Assembly: GCA_016793505.1 (NCBI GenBank)
Contig: JAEULW010000304.1
Coordinates: forward strand, 1-37,318
From: Methylobacteriaceae bacterium
GTDB taxonomy: Bacteria; Pseudomonadota; Alphaproteobacteria; Rhizobiales; Beijerinckiaceae
DNA length: 37,318 bases
Direction of reading: 5' to 3'
Part shown: positions 7,932 through 17,031 of the stretch, piece by piece
Numbering within the stretch: the first letter of the stretch is position 1
Layout: every line of letters begins with the position of its first letter
The notes under the pieces: generated by a model
Database searches by the model: none
What the model was told of the DNA's origin: nothing
Seen by the model: only the letters and a program-made list of their open reading frames with translations
Translations under genes and position numbers: made by a program

Positions 7932-9814
7932 CCGGTGACGCCCGCCTCCTTCAGCGCCGCCTCGAGTTCGCCGGGCCGGCCCGCCAGATAGACGACGGCG
8001 CCGGCGCCCGCCAGCGTCCTCGCCGCCGCGACGGCGCGCTCGGCGTAGAGCGCGTCGGACGAGCACAGGCAGGCGAGCCTCGCGCCGCTGGCGCGGAACG
8101 CGGCGAGCATCGCCGCGTCGTCGCCAAAGCCGTCATTCGACAGCGCCGCGACGCCGCCCGCCTCGAAGAAATTTTTCGCGAAGGTCGCCCGCGCGGTGAA
8201 GGCGGCGACCGGCCCGAGATTGGCGAGGAAAACGCGCGGGCGCGTCGGCCGCGCCTCGGCCGCGTCGCGCAGCGCCTCGAAGGGCTCGGCGTCGCGCCGG
8301 CAGGGCAGGGGCGTCGCCGTGATCGCCGCCGTCTGCTTCGGCCCGGCGAGATCGGCGAGCGCAGCGCCCTGCGCGACGGCCTCGACCATCGCCGCGAAGG
8401 CGCCGCCGTCGCCGGCCGGCGGCAGGGTCACGCTGCGCCGGCGCGTCGGCGCCGGGACCGGCGCGCGCAGCACGTCCACCGGCCGCTCGCCGATGTCGGG
8501 AAATTCGCTGGCGCCGGTGATCGGCAGACGGCGTTTCGCGATGGCGGCGGCGCGCTGCGCGGCGACGGCGGCGATGCGCGCCTGCAGCGCCCCGCTCTGC
8601 AATGCGCCGAGCGCGCCGCCCTCGCCCTCGATCTCCTGGAAAAGCCCCCAGGCGCGTTCGCTCAGCGACTCCGTCAGCGCCGCCAGGCCGCCCGCGCCGG
8701 CGGCCGGATCGGCGACCCGCGCCAGATTCGATTCCTCGATCAGGATCAGCTGCGTGTTGCGCGCGATGCGCCGCGCATGCGCGTCGGCCAGGCCGAGCGC
8801 GGCGGTGAAGGGCAGCACGGCGATCGCATCCGCGCCGCCGAGCCCGGCGGAAAACACCGCCACTGTCGCGCGCAGCAGGTTGACCCACGGATCGCGCGCC
8901 GTCGTCATCCGCCACGCCGTCTCGGCATGCAGGCGGATCGGCCTCGGCGCGAGGCCGCTCGCCTCCTCGACGCGCGCCCAGAGGCGCCGCAGCGCGCGGA
9001 ACTTGGCGATGGTCAGAAATTCGTCGGCGTCGGCGACCAGCAGGAAGGCGAGCTGATCGCGCGCGTCCTCGAGCGCGAGGCCGGCGCTCTCGAGCAGGCG
9101 CAGCGTCTCGACGCCGACGGCGAGCGTCGCGGCGAGCTCCTGCGCCTCGCTCGCCCCCGCCTCGTGCCAGGGCCGCCCGTCGGCGAGGAAGGCGCGGCCG
9201 CGAAAACCTTGCGCTTTCAGTCCGCGCGCCGTGTCGGCCATCGCCGCGCCGAGCCCGGCGCGATCAACCGACAGATCGCCGCCGCGCGCCAGTTCGCCGA
9301 TCGGATCGCCGCCGAAATCGATGCTCAGCGCCGCCGGATCGAGCTTGCGCCGCGCCGCCAGCGCCGCCATCAGCGCCGCCGCGCGGCGGCCGGCGCGGCC
9401 CGCCTCGATCCGGATCGGCGCGAGGTCGAGCATGACGCCCTCCAGCGCCCGGTCGAGCGAGTCGAGCGTGTCGGCGGCGAGGCCGAAGCCGCGCGCCGTC
9501 GCCGCCCCGGCGAAGACGAGGCAGAGCCCGCTCGCTCCGCCCTCGAGATCGGCGAGGGCGAGAGCGTTGGCCTCGGCCGCATCGGGATGGTCGACGCGCT
9601 GGCAGACCGTCCACGGCCCGCCGGCGCCGCGCCCGACCGGCCGGTCGCCGCCGGCCGGCGGATAGAGCGGCTGGATCGCCACGCCGTCGGCGGTGCGCGA
9701 GATCAGCCTGTCGAAGGCTCCGCCCTTCAGCGCCGCCTCGACGGCCTTGCGCCACTGCGCCTCGCTCGTCGCCGGGAAGGTTTGAGACAGGGCGAGGTCG
9801 GCGAGCAGGGACAT
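7871..9814 (-). CDS. mutA: Methylmalonyl-CoA mutase, small (non-catalytic) subunit
   Basis: The 647-residue protein is the beta subunit that pairs with the catalytic subunit at 1134-3293. The barrel half aligns with the large subunit (for example [17 protein letters not shown] versus [16 protein letters not shown]). The C-terminal B12-like domain has FLANLGPVAAFTARATFAKN where the large subunit has DGHDRG, so the cobalamin ligand is missing as expected. The start at 9814 (MSLLADLALSQTFP) has GGAG about ten bases upstream. In many bacteria mutA and mutB are adjacent; here they are separated by six genes, some in the opposite direction. The 3' end overlaps the DUF817 gene by 61 bases. Confidence 0.93.
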   Translation of the reverse strand: MSLLADLALSQTFPATSEAQWRKAVEAALKGGAFDRLISRTADGVAIQPLYPPAGGDRPVGRGAGGPWTVCQRVDHPDAAEANALALADLEGGASGLCLVFAGAATARGFGLAADTLDSLDRALEGVMLDLAPIRIEAGRAGRRAAALMAALAARRKLDPAALSIDFGGDPIGELARGGDLSVDRAGLGAAMADTARGLKAQGFRGRAFLADGRPWHEAGASEAQELAATLAVGVETLRLLESAGLALEDARDQLAFLLVADADEFLTIAKFRALRRLWARVEEASGLAPRPIRLHAETAWRMTTARDPWVNLLRATVAVFSAGLGGADAIAVLPFTAALGLADAHARRIARNTQLILIEESNLARVADPAAGAGGLAALTESLSERAWGLFQEIEGEGGALGALQSGALQARIAAVAAQRAAAIAKRRLPITGASEFPDIGERPVDVLRAPVPAPTRRRSVTLPPAGDGGAFAAMVEAVAQGAALADLAGPKQTAAITATPLPCRRDAEPFEALRDAAEARPTRPRVFLANLGPVAAFTARATFAKNFFEAGGVAALSNDGFGDDAAMLAAFRASGARLACLCSSDALYAERAVAAARTLAGAGAVVYLAGRPGELEAALKEAGVTGYVFAGADALATLETALARA

Positions 9815-9994
9815 GGATCGCGGTCTCCGGAGCGGACGCCCGTCTCTTAGACCGAAAGACCGCGCCTCGCCACGCTCCCTTCGGCGGGCCTGCGACCAAC
9901 GGTCCGACAGACAAAACCGCGCCGCGGCGCGAGGCTGCGCGCGCCGCCATTCGCAACCGGAGTCGCGGCGCGCTCGCGCGCGGCCGCAGGAGAC

Positions 9995-10300
9995 ATGAAG
10001 ATGAGACTTGTCCAGATCGCCTTGTTCGGGGCTGCGGCCCTGCTCGTCGCCGGGCCGGCGGCCGCCCAGTGGCCGCCCCCGCCGCCGCCTTTCGTCACCA
10101 ATCCGCAGCTCAATCCGCCGGCCGCCCGGCCCGCGGTGAAGGCGATGACGCCGGCCGAACAGCGCGCCCAGCGCCAGGCCGAACGGCGCCAGGCCGAAGC
10201 GGCGCGGCGTGCGCGCACCGAAGCCTGCCATCGCCAGGCCGACACGCAGAATCTGCGCGGCAGGGCGCGCCGCCAGTTCGTGGCGAAGTGCCGCGGCTGA
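9995..10300 (+). CDS. Small secreted PsiF-like protein
   Basis: The 101-residue protein has a clear signal peptide (MKMRLVQIALFGAAALLVAG, cleavage near AAAQ). A proline-rich stretch (WPPPPPPF) and a charged Gln/Arg/Ala helix follow. One C-terminal motif resembles a PsiF repeat: EACHRQADTQNLRGRARRQF then a second cysteine, consistent with a small disulfide-bonded periplasmic unit. The function of PsiF repeats is unknown. AGGAG precedes the start. It converges on the DUF2267-like gene across a strong hairpin. Confidence 0.75.
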   Translation: MKMRLVQIALFGAAALLVAGPAAAQWPPPPPPFVTNPQLNPPAARPAVKAMTPAEQRAQRQAERRQAEAARRARTEACHRQADTQNLRGRARRQFVAKCRG

Positions 10301-10310
10301 CCGCAAACCG

Positions 10311-10334
10311 GCGAGCCGGCCGAAGCCGGCTCGC
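10311..10334. terminator. Perfect hairpin between convergent genes
   Basis: Ten-base arms GCGAGCCGGC and GCCGGCTCGC surround a CGAA loop. Lying in the 42-base gap between two convergent genes, it could terminate transcription in both directions, though there is no T-run. The outer seven bases on each side (GCGAGCC / GGCTCGC) equal the stem of the RAYT-associated REP, so it may instead be a diverged REP. Confidence 0.6.
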
Positions 10335-10342
10335 TGCCGCCC

Positions 10343-10729
10343 TCAGGCGAACTGGCTGAGACCCGGCACCGAGGCCGCGACCTGGCCGACGACGTCCTCG
10401 CCCGCCTTTTCGCGGGCGAAGGCGAACAGCTCCTTGCCGACGGTCTGCATCTCCATCATGCCGAGGCCGGCCGAGGAGAGCTGGCTGGCGAGGCCCATCA
10501 GGCCGCCGCCGCCCATCATGCCGGCGAGCCCGCCCATCAGGCCGCCGCCCTTGGCCTCGGCGTTCTCGGCGATGACCGCCTCCGCGCCGGGCAGCGCGGC
10601 GATCAGCTGCTCGGTCTCCGGCGCCTCCGATTCCTTGCGCAGGAAGCCGAGGATGATGCCGACCGCCTTCTTCGCGGTGTCGGCGTCGAGATTCGCGGCC
10701 GCGGCGACGCGTGCGATCAGTTCGTCCAT
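10343..10729 (-). CDS. DUF2267-like small cytoplasmic protein
   Basis: The 128-residue protein has an N-terminal helical part (MDELIARVAAAANLDADTAK, typical of DUF2267/DUF2780-type proteins). A very glycine- and methionine-rich middle follows (GGGLMGGLAGMMGGGGLMG), then a helical end finishing VAASVPGLSQF. I recognise the pattern from Rhizobiales proteins annotated as DUF2267 but am unsure of the exact family. There is no signal peptide. The start at 10729 has AAGGAG eight bases upstream. The function is unknown. Confidence 0.75.
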   Translation of the reverse strand: MDELIARVAAAANLDADTAKKAVGIILGFLRKESEAPETEQLIAALPGAEAVIAENAEAKGGGLMGGLAGMMGGGGLMGLASQLSSAGLGMMEMQTVGKELFAFAREKAGEDVVGQVAASVPGLSQFA

Positions 10730-10917
10730 GAAATTTTCTCCTTCGCGCTCGGCGGCCGCGCGCAAACGGCGGCGGCCCCTATGTCGGCGGCGCGGTCGAA
10801 AAAGGCAAGTCGGGCCGGTTGCGGATGAGCCGCTGTCGCCAATCCCGCTCGCCTCGCCTATACAGGCCGGCGGGAGCACGCCCCGCCACGACGCAAGCGA
10901 CGAAGGAAGTCCCGCCC

Positions 10918-12465
10918 ATGGCCGATCCGCGCACCGAGCCCGGAAAAATTCTCGTCGGCAAGGCCGACGCCTATGAATATCTGACCCTCGCGCTCGGCAA
11001 CCGGCACGGCCTCGTCACCGGGGCGACCGGCACCGGCAAGACCGTGACGCTGCAGACGCTGGCGGAAGGCTTCTCCAACGCCGGCGTGCCGGTCTTCGCC
11101 GCCGACATCAAGGGCGATCTCTCCGGCGTCTCGATGCAGGGCGATTCCAAGCCGCCTTTCGTCAAGCGGGCGCAGGAGATCGGCCTCGAATACTACGCCG
11201 ACAAGTTCCCCGTCGTGTTCTGGGATCTGTTCGGCGAGCAGGGCCATCCGGTGCGCGCCACCGTCTCGGAGATGGGGCCGCTGCTCACCGCCCGGCTGCT
11301 CGAGCTCAACGACGTGCAGGAGGGCGTGCTCAACATCGTCTTCCGCATCGCCGACGAGCACGGCCTCTTGCTGCTCGATCTCAAGGATCTGCGCCAGCTG
11401 CTGTCCTACGTCGCCGAGCACGCCGACAAGCTGACCACCGTCTATGGCAACATCGCGCCGGCGACGGTCGGCGCCATCCAGCGACAGTTGCTGGTGCTGG
11501 AAAATCAGGGCGCGGCCAACTTCTTCGGCGAGCCGGCGCTCGATCTGACCGATTTCATCCGCCTCGACCGCGACGGCCGCGGCGTCGTCAACATCCTCGC
11601 CGCCGACCGGCTGATGCGCAGCCCCAAGCTCTATGCGACCTGGCTGCTCTGGATGCTGTCGGAGCTGTTCGAGACGCTGCCCGAGGTCGGCGATCTGGAA
11701 AAACCCAAACTCGTCTTCTTCTTCGACGAGGCGCATCTGTTGTTCGACACCGCGCCCAAGACGCTGCTCGATTCGATCGAGCAGGTGGTGCGGCTCATCC
11801 GCTCGAAGGGCGTCGGCGTCTATTTCGTCACGCAGAACCCGCTCGACGTGCCCGAGACCGTGCTCGGCCAGCTCGGCAATCGCGTCCAGCACGCGCTGCG
11901 CGCCTTCACCCCGCGCGATCAGCGCGCCGTGCGCGCCGCCGCCGAGACGTTCCGCCAGAATCCGAAATTCGACACCGGAACGGCGATCACCCAGCTCGCC
12001 GTCGGCGAGGCGCTGATCTCGATGCTCGAGGGCAAGGGCACGCCGCGCATGGTCCAGCGCGCGCTGATCGCCCCGCCCTCGGGCCGCGTCGGCGTCGTCA
12101 CGCGCGAGGAGCGCGGCGCGGTGATCGCCGCGAGCCCGCTGAAGGGCAAATACGACACGACGGTCGACCGCGAATCCGCCTTTGAAATTCTCAAGGCGCG
12201 CGCCAATTCCTGGGTCGAGCCCGGCGCCGGCGGCAAGCCCGGCGAGCCGCCGCAGGAACAGGGCATGTTCGACAAGATCAAGGACGTCGCGGCCGATTAT
12301 CTCGGCGGCTCGGAAGGCGGCAAGGGCAAGGGCCGCGCCCGCATGTCGGCGACCGAGATCGCCATGCGCTCGGCCGTGCAGTCGGTCGCCCGCACCGTCG
12401 GCACGCAGATCGCCCGCGCCGTGCTGCGCGGAACGCTGGGAAGCATCCTCGGCGGGAGACGGTGA
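10918..12465 (+). CDS. HerA/FtsK-like ATPase of the DUF853 (YjgR) family
   Basis: The 515-residue P-loop ATPase has Walker A GATGTGKT (35-42), an early acidic motif [10 protein letters not shown], and Walker [13 protein letters not shown], followed by the sensor-like [12 protein letters not shown]. The C-terminal region holds a Gly/Lys-rich linker and a helical end that could reach membrane or partner. DUF853 proteins form rings related to the DNA translocase HerA, but their cellular role is not settled. The start at 10918 follows AAGGAAG. It stands alone, with a hairpin-rich repeat directly downstream. Confidence 0.93.
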   Translation: MADPRTEPGKILVGKADAYEYLTLALGNRHGLVTGATGTGKTVTLQTLAEGFSNAGVPVFAADIKGDLSGVSMQGDSKPPFVKRAQEIGLEYYADKFPVVFWDLFGEQGHPVRATVSEMGPLLTARLLELNDVQEGVLNIVFRIADEHGLLLLDLKDLRQLLSYVAEHADKLTTVYGNIAPATVGAIQRQLLVLENQGAANFFGEPALDLTDFIRLDRDGRGVVNILAADRLMRSPKLYATWLLWMLSELFETLPEVGDLEKPKLVFFFDEAHLLFDTAPKTLLDSIEQVVRLIRSKGVGVYFVTQNPLDVPETVLGQLGNRVQHALRAFTPRDQRAVRAAAETFRQNPKFDTGTAITQLAVGEALISMLEGKGTPRMVQRALIAPPSGRVGVVTREERGAVIAASPLKGKYDTTVDRESAFEILKARANSWVEPGAGGKPGEPPQEQGMFDKIKDVAADYLGGSEGGKGKGRARMSATEIAMRSAVQSVARTVGTQIARAVLRGTLGSILGGRR

Positions 12466-12473
12466 CGTCGACT

Positions 12474-12532
12474 CTCTCCTGCGCAGCGGGGGGAGATGTC
12501 GGCGCAGCCGACAGAAGAGGGCGCTTCGCGCC
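12474..12532 (+). repeat. Three consecutive hairpins, intergenic repeat / terminator region
   Basis: Between the DUF853 gene and the M20 gene lie CTCTCC...GGGGAG (12474-12495), the perfect hairpin TGTCGGC-GCA-GCCGACA (12497-12513), and GGCGC-TTC-GCGCC (12520-12532). The string resembles interspersed palindromic repeats common between alphaproteobacterial genes. It may end transcription of the upstream gene. The remaining bases up to 12585 contain only the ribosome-binding site of the next gene. Confidence 0.55.
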
Positions 12533-12585
12533 GCCGCACATGGTGACGCGCTGCTGATGCGCGTCCGGTCCAATGGAGTTCCAGC

Positions 12586-13968
12586 ATGCCTTCTCTCGAC
12601 GCCGTTCTCGCCCGTCTCGACGCCAATCGCGAGGCGGCGCTCGATCGCCTTTTCCGTCTGCTCGAAATTCCATCGATCTCGGCCGACCCCGCCTACAAGG
12701 CCGAATGCCGGCGCGCCGCCGAATGGCTGACGGCCGAACTGCGCGGCCTCGGCTTCGAAGCGTCGGTGCGCGACACGCAGGGTCATCCGATGGTGCTCGG
12801 TCATGCGAAGGCCAAGCGCCGCGACGTGCCGCATGTGCTGTTCTACGGCCACTACGACGTGCAGCCGGTCGATCCGCTCGAGCTGTGGAACACGAAGCCC
12901 TTCGAGCCGCGCCTCGCCGACGGTCCCAATGGCAAGCAGATCGTCGCGCGCGGCGCCTGCGACGACAAGGGCCAGCTGATGACCTTCGTCGAGGCGGTGC
13001 GCGCCTTCCGCGAGGCCGGCGATCTGCCCTGCGACATCTCGATCCTGTTCGAGGGCGAGGAGGAGTCGGGCTCGCTGTCGCTGCCCAAATTCATGGCCGA
13101 CAACGCCGCCGAGCTGAAAGCCGATCTGATGCTGGTCTGCGACACCGGCATGTGGGATGCGCAGACGCCGGCCATCACCGCCATGCTGCGCGGCATCCTG
13201 CTCGAGGAGGTGATCGTCAGGGCGGCCAACCGCGATCTGCATTCGGGCATGTATGGCGGGGCGGCGATCAATCCGATCCGCGTTCTGGCCAACATCATCG
13301 CCGATCTGCACGAGCCCGACGGGCGCATCGCCGTGCCCGGCTTCTATGACGGCGTCGACGAACTGCCGGCCGACATCGCCGAACAGTGGCGGGCGCTCGA
13401 TTTCGACGAGAAGGCCTTTCTCGGCGAGGTCGGCCTGTCGGTTCCCGCCGGCGAGAAGGGCCGCAGCGTGCTGGAGATGATCTGGTCGCGCCCGACCTGC
13501 GACGTCAACGGCATTGTCGGCGGCTACACGCTCGCCGGCTCGAAGACGGTTCTGCCGGCGCAGGCCAGCGCCAAGATCTCCTTCCGTCTCGTCGGCCGTC
13601 AGGACGCGGCGAAGATCCAGACGAGTTTTCGCGACTTCGTCCGCGCCCGGCTGCCGGCCGACTGCGAGGTCGAGTTTCTCGCCCATGGCGGCTCGGGCGC
13701 GATCGCGCTGCCCTTCGCCTCCGAGACGCTGAATCGGGCGCGTCGCGCGCTGGCGCAGGAATGGGGCCGCGAGCCGGTGATGGCCGCCTCCGGCGGCTCG
13801 ATCCCGATCGTCGGCGACTTCAAGTCGAAGCTCGGCATGGACGCGCTGCTCGTCGGCTTCGGCCTCGACGACGACAAGGTGCATTCGCCCAACGAGAAAT
13901 ACGAGCTGAGCTCGTTCCAGCGCGGCGCCCGCAGCTGGGCGCGCATCCTGCAGGCGCTGTCGAACTGA
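12586..13968 (+). CDS. M20 family metallo-dipeptidase
   Basis: The 460-residue di-zinc hydrolase belongs to the carnosinase/CNDP-like group of M20 peptidases. Zinc ligands are visible in GHYDVQP (His89), GACDDKGQ, EGEEESGS (catalytic and bridging glutamates), CDTGMW and HSPNEKY near the C-terminus. The insert from about 200 to 320 is the dimerisation lid. It acts in the cytoplasm on dipeptides or N-acyl amino acids; the actual substrate is unknown. The start has GGAG eight bases upstream. Only five bases separate its stop from the antiporter gene, so the two are probably one operon. Confidence 0.93.
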   Translation: MPSLDAVLARLDANREAALDRLFRLLEIPSISADPAYKAECRRAAEWLTAELRGLGFEASVRDTQGHPMVLGHAKAKRRDVPHVLFYGHYDVQPVDPLELWNTKPFEPRLADGPNGKQIVARGACDDKGQLMTFVEAVRAFREAGDLPCDISILFEGEEESGSLSLPKFMADNAAELKADLMLVCDTGMWDAQTPAITAMLRGILLEEVIVRAANRDLHSGMYGGAAINPIRVLANIIADLHEPDGRIAVPGFYDGVDELPADIAEQWRALDFDEKAFLGEVGLSVPAGEKGRSVLEMIWSRPTCDVNGIVGGYTLAGSKTVLPAQASAKISFRLVGRQDAAKIQTSFRDFVRARLPADCEVEFLAHGGSGAIALPFASETLNRARRALAQEWGREPVMAASGGSIPIVGDFKSKLGMDALLVGFGLDDDKVHSPNEKYELSSFQRGARSWARILQALSN

Positions 13969-13973
13969 ATACG

Positions 13974-15059
13974 ATGGCGCAGCGCCGCTTCGGTTCGCTC
14001 TGGCTGATCGCCACGCCCTTCGTCGCGCTCGCCTTCTATGGCGCGAGCGCGGCGCTGCGCGGACGCGGCCTCGATGTCGCGCTCGATCTGTTGCTCGGCC
14101 CGATTCTGCTGGCGGCCGTGTTCGCCTCGGTGCACCACGCCGAGGTGATCGCCCATCGGCTCGGCGAGCCCTACGGCACGCTCGTTCTCACCATGACGGT
14201 GACGATCATCGAAGTGGCGCTGATCGTGTCGGTGCAACTCGCCGGGGAAGGCGGCGAGACGCTGGCGCGCGACACCGTCTTCTCGGTCATAATGATCGTC
14301 TGTAACGGCATCGTCGGCTTGTGCGTGCTGATCGGCGGCCTGCGCTATGGCGAGCAGGGCTTCCGCATCACCGGCGCCAACGCCTATCTGATCGTCCTCG
14401 CCACCATCGCCGCGATGACCCTGGTGCTGCCCAACACCACGGTGGCCGAGGCGGGCCCGGTCTATTCGGCGCGCCAGCTCGTCTTCTTCAGCGCTGCGAC
14501 GCTGGTGCTCTATCTGGTGTTTCTCTACATCCAGACGGTGCGCCATCGCGACTACTTCATGACCTTCGACGAGCCGCATGACGCCGGGGGCGTCGCCGTG
14601 GACACGCGCGCCGCCTGGTTCAGCGCCGGGCTGCTGCTTGTCGCGCTCATCGCCGTCGTGGCGATGTCGAAGCAGGCCTCGCTCCTGCTCGAGGCCGGCT
14701 CACGCCGTTTCGGCTATCCGCAAGCGGTCGTCGGCGCGATCGTCGCGCTGATCATCCTGCTGCCCGAGACGGTGGCCGCCCTGCGCGCCGCGCGCCGCGA
14801 CGAATTGCAGAAGAGCGTCAATCTGGCGCTGGGCTCCACCGTGGCGACGATCGGCCTGACGATTCCGGTGGTCGCGGCCGTCAACGTCTGGCTCGGCCAC
14901 AAGCTGGTGCTCGGCCTGACGCCGAGCAATGTCGCGCTGCTGGCGGTGACGATGTTCGCCAGCCTCATCACCTTCGGCACGGGACGCACCAACGTCCTCT
15001 ATGGCGCGGTGCATCTCGTGCTGTTCGGCGCGTTCCTGTTCCTCGCCTTCGAGCCTTGA
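13974..15059 (+). CDS. ChaA-like Ca2+(Na+)/H+ antiporter (CaCA superfamily)
   Basis: The 361-residue protein has about eleven membrane helices and the two inverted alpha repeats of cation/H+ exchangers. The first is GEPYGTLVLTMTVTIIEVAL and the second is PQAVVGAIVALIILLPETVA followed by NLALGSTVATIGLTIP. Both have the acidic residue that binds the cation. It should exchange calcium or sodium for protons across the inner membrane. It starts five bases after the M20 peptidase stop without its own obvious ribosome-binding site, which suggests coupling. Ion specificity cannot be read from sequence. Confidence 0.9.
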   Translation: MAQRRFGSLWLIATPFVALAFYGASAALRGRGLDVALDLLLGPILLAAVFASVHHAEVIAHRLGEPYGTLVLTMTVTIIEVALIVSVQLAGEGGETLARDTVFSVIMIVCNGIVGLCVLIGGLRYGEQGFRITGANAYLIVLATIAAMTLVLPNTTVAEAGPVYSARQLVFFSAATLVLYLVFLYIQTVRHRDYFMTFDEPHDAGGVAVDTRAAWFSAGLLLVALIAVVAMSKQASLLLEAGSRRFGYPQAVVGAIVALIILLPETVAALRAARRDELQKSVNLALGSTVATIGLTIPVVAAVNVWLGHKLVLGLTPSNVALLAVTMFASLITFGTGRTNVLYGAVHLVLFGAFLFLAFEP

Positions 15060-15065
15060 GAGCGC

Positions 15066-15338
15066 TCAGGCGCTTTCGCGCAGCTCGACGCCGAACTTGC
15101 CAGGCTGATGCCAGCGCACGACGCCGGCGCTCAGGCTGCGGCGCGCGTCGATCGCCAGCCTGAATCCGGCCGGCAGGATGGTCAGCGCCTCGGTCTCGAT
15201 CAGCGCGCCGCCGTCGGACAGGTTGCGCACCATGCAGTCGAGCGTGCGGATGTTGTCGTTGAACAGCACGCGGCCGCGGAACAGGCAGCGCTTGCGCGTC
15301 GCCTTTCGACGTTCCTGGGCGGGTCGGGCGTCGGTCAT
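15066..15338 (-). CDS. PilZ domain protein (c-di-GMP binding)
   Basis: This 90-residue protein is a single PilZ domain. The c-di-GMP binding motifs are both present: RxxxR (Arg11-Arg15 in RRKATRKR) and NxSxxG (Asn39, Ser41, Gly44 in RNLSDGG). ATG 15338 is preferred to the GTG at 15356 because GGAGG lies five bases before it. It would act as a cytoplasmic receptor, altering motility, polysaccharide production or another output by partner binding. It lies downstream of the dehalogenase gene on the same strand with an 81-base gap, so it may have its own promoter. Confidence 0.9.
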   Translation of the reverse strand: MTDARPAQERRKATRKRCLFRGRVLFNDNIRTLDCMVRNLSDGGALIETEALTILPAGFRLAIDARRSLSAGVVRWHQPGKFGVELRESA

Positions 15339-15419
15339 CGGGGCCTCCGGGATCACGCCCGATGCAACGCCGTTCGAAAGCGAAAGTCATGCGAAAGGAA
15401 GAATTAACCTTGACCGCGC

Positions 15420-16067
15420 TCACAGCGCCGCCAGCGAGGCGACGACGCGCGCCGGCGGCAGGTCGGCATATTCCTCCGGCGCGCCCGAGCGGTTGATCCA
15501 GACGCAGGCGAAGCCGAACCGCGCCGCCCCGGCGATGTCCCAGCGGTTCGACGACTGGAACGAGACCTCGGCCGGGGCGACGCCGAAGGCGGCCGTCGCC
15601 AGCCCGTAGCAACGCGGATCGGTCTTGAACACGCCGGCCGCCTCGACCGACAGGACATGGTCGAGCAACGGCCCGAGCCCGGCGCCGGCGACCGCCGCCG
15701 CCAGCATCTCCGGCGAACCGTTCGACAGGATCGCTGTCCGCGCGCCCGTCGCCCGCAGCCGCGTCAGCGCCGGCGCGACGTCCGGATAGGCGTCGAGCCG
15801 GCGATAGGCCTCGAGCAGGCCGGCCCGCATGTCGGGCGCCAGCGGCCCGGTGCGGGCGATCGCCCAGTCGAGCGCCTCCTCGGTCAGCGACCAGAAGTCG
15901 CGATAGGCGCCGCAGAGCGAGCGCACCCAGCTGTATTCGAGCTGCTTGGCGCGCCAGAGCTCCGACAGCCGGTCCGCCTGCGGGCCGATCGATTCGCGCA
16001 GGCCGGCGGTGGCCGCATGCACGTCGAACAGCGTGCCATAGGCGTCGAAGACATAGACGCTCGCCAT
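15420..16067 (-). CDS. HAD-superfamily hydrolase, haloacid dehalogenase type II
   Basis: The 215-residue protein resembles L-2-haloacid dehalogenase. Asp8 in FDAYGTLFD is the nucleophile, SNGSPE gives the motif II serine, GVFKTDPRCY the lysine, and FQSSNRWDIAGA the motif IV region (usual form SSNxWDxxGA). The cap domain spans about 20-90. The family turns L-2-haloacids into D-2-hydroxyacids, but many members act on other substrates. The start at 16067 has GGGAGGA six bases before it; the longer open frame extends into the divergent promoter. It is divergent from the aminotransferase gene, with 83 bases between the starts. Confidence 0.9.
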   Translation of the reverse strand: MASVYVFDAYGTLFDVHAATAGLRESIGPQADRLSELWRAKQLEYSWVRSLCGAYRDFWSLTEEALDWAIARTGPLAPDMRAGLLEAYRRLDAYPDVAPALTRLRATGARTAILSNGSPEMLAAAVAGAGLGPLLDHVLSVEAAGVFKTDPRCYGLATAAFGVAPAEVSFQSSNRWDIAGAARFGFACVWINRSGAPEEYADLPPARVVASLAAL

Positions 16068-16150
16068 CGCGCATCCTCCCGTCGCCGGGCGATGATTTGC
16101 CGGCGCGTCGATTTTGCGCTCCATTGCGCGCTTTCGGAAGGAGTTCGGCA

Positions 16151-17011
16151 ATGGCGGAATGGTCGCAGACCTGGACCTGGCGCGACGGCAAATGGCTGGA
16201 CGGCAACCAGCCGATCCTCGGGCCGCGCAGCCACGCCTTCTGGCTCGGCTCCTCGGTCTTCGACGGCGCCCGCGCCTTCGAGGGCGTGACGCCCGATCTC
16301 GATCTGCATTGCGCGCGGCTCAACCGCTCGGCCGAGGCGCTCATGCTCAAGCCGACGATGAAGACCGGCGACATCATCGATCTCGTCCACGAGGGCGTGA
16401 AGAAGTTCGCGTCCGGAACCGCGCTCTACATCCGCCCGATGTACTGGGGCGAGGAGGGCGGGGCGAGCGCCGTGCCGGTCAATGCCGACTCGACGCAGTT
16501 TCTGCTGTGCATCTACGAAAGCCCGATGCCGCAGCCGAACGGCTTCTCGATCACGCTGTCGCCGTTCCGCCGCCCCTCGCTCGAGACCATGCCGGTCAAC
16601 GCCAAGGCCGGCTGCCTCTATCCCAATGGCGGGCGCGCCATGATCGAGGCGAAGAGCCGCGGCTTCGACAACTGCCTGATGGCCGACATGCTCGGCAACA
16701 TCGCCGAACTCGCCACCGCCAACATCTTTCTGGCGAAGAACGGCGTCGTGGCGACGCCCGCGCCCAACGGCTGCTTCCTCAACGGCGTGACGCGCCAGCG
16801 CGTCATCAAACTGATGCGCGACGCCGGCGTCGAGGTGCGCGAGACCGCGCTCACCTATCGCGACTTCCAGGAGGCGGACGAGATTTTCTCCAGCGGCAAC
16901 GCCTCCAAGGTGATGCCGGTGACGCGCATCGACGACCGCGTGCTTCAGCCCGGCCCCTTCTTCCGCCGCGCCCGCGAACTGTATTGGGACTACGCCCACA
17001 GCCGGCTGTGA
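16151..17011 (+). CDS. ilvE: Branched-chain amino acid aminotransferase (class IV PLP)
   Basis: The 286-residue enzyme belongs to fold-type IV PLP transaminases. The cofactor lysine is Lys152 in NAKAGCLYPN. GNIAELATANIFLAKNG and NGVTRQRVIKL are family signatures binding the phosphate and the substrate carboxylate. It should transfer the amino group between glutamate and valine, leucine or isoleucine keto acids. Related class IV enzymes (D-amino acid transaminase, ADC lyase) are less likely given the residues around FDGARAFEG. GAAGGAG precedes the ATG. It is a single gene, divergent from the HAD hydrolase and followed by repeats. Confidence 0.88.
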   Translation: MAEWSQTWTWRDGKWLDGNQPILGPRSHAFWLGSSVFDGARAFEGVTPDLDLHCARLNRSAEALMLKPTMKTGDIIDLVHEGVKKFASGTALYIRPMYWGEEGGASAVPVNADSTQFLLCIYESPMPQPNGFSITLSPFRRPSLETMPVNAKAGCLYPNGGRAMIEAKSRGFDNCLMADMLGNIAELATANIFLAKNGVVATPAPNGCFLNGVTRQRVIKLMRDAGVEVRETALTYRDFQEADEIFSSGNASKVMPVTRIDDRVLQPGPFFRRARELYWDYAHSRL

Positions 17012-17031
17012 CGATGCGTCTCATCACCGGC

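Noticed and set aside
12497-12513. Perfect hairpin as a simple rho-independent terminator
   Set aside because: No T-run follows, and it is one of three consecutive hairpins, so a repeat element is at least as likely.
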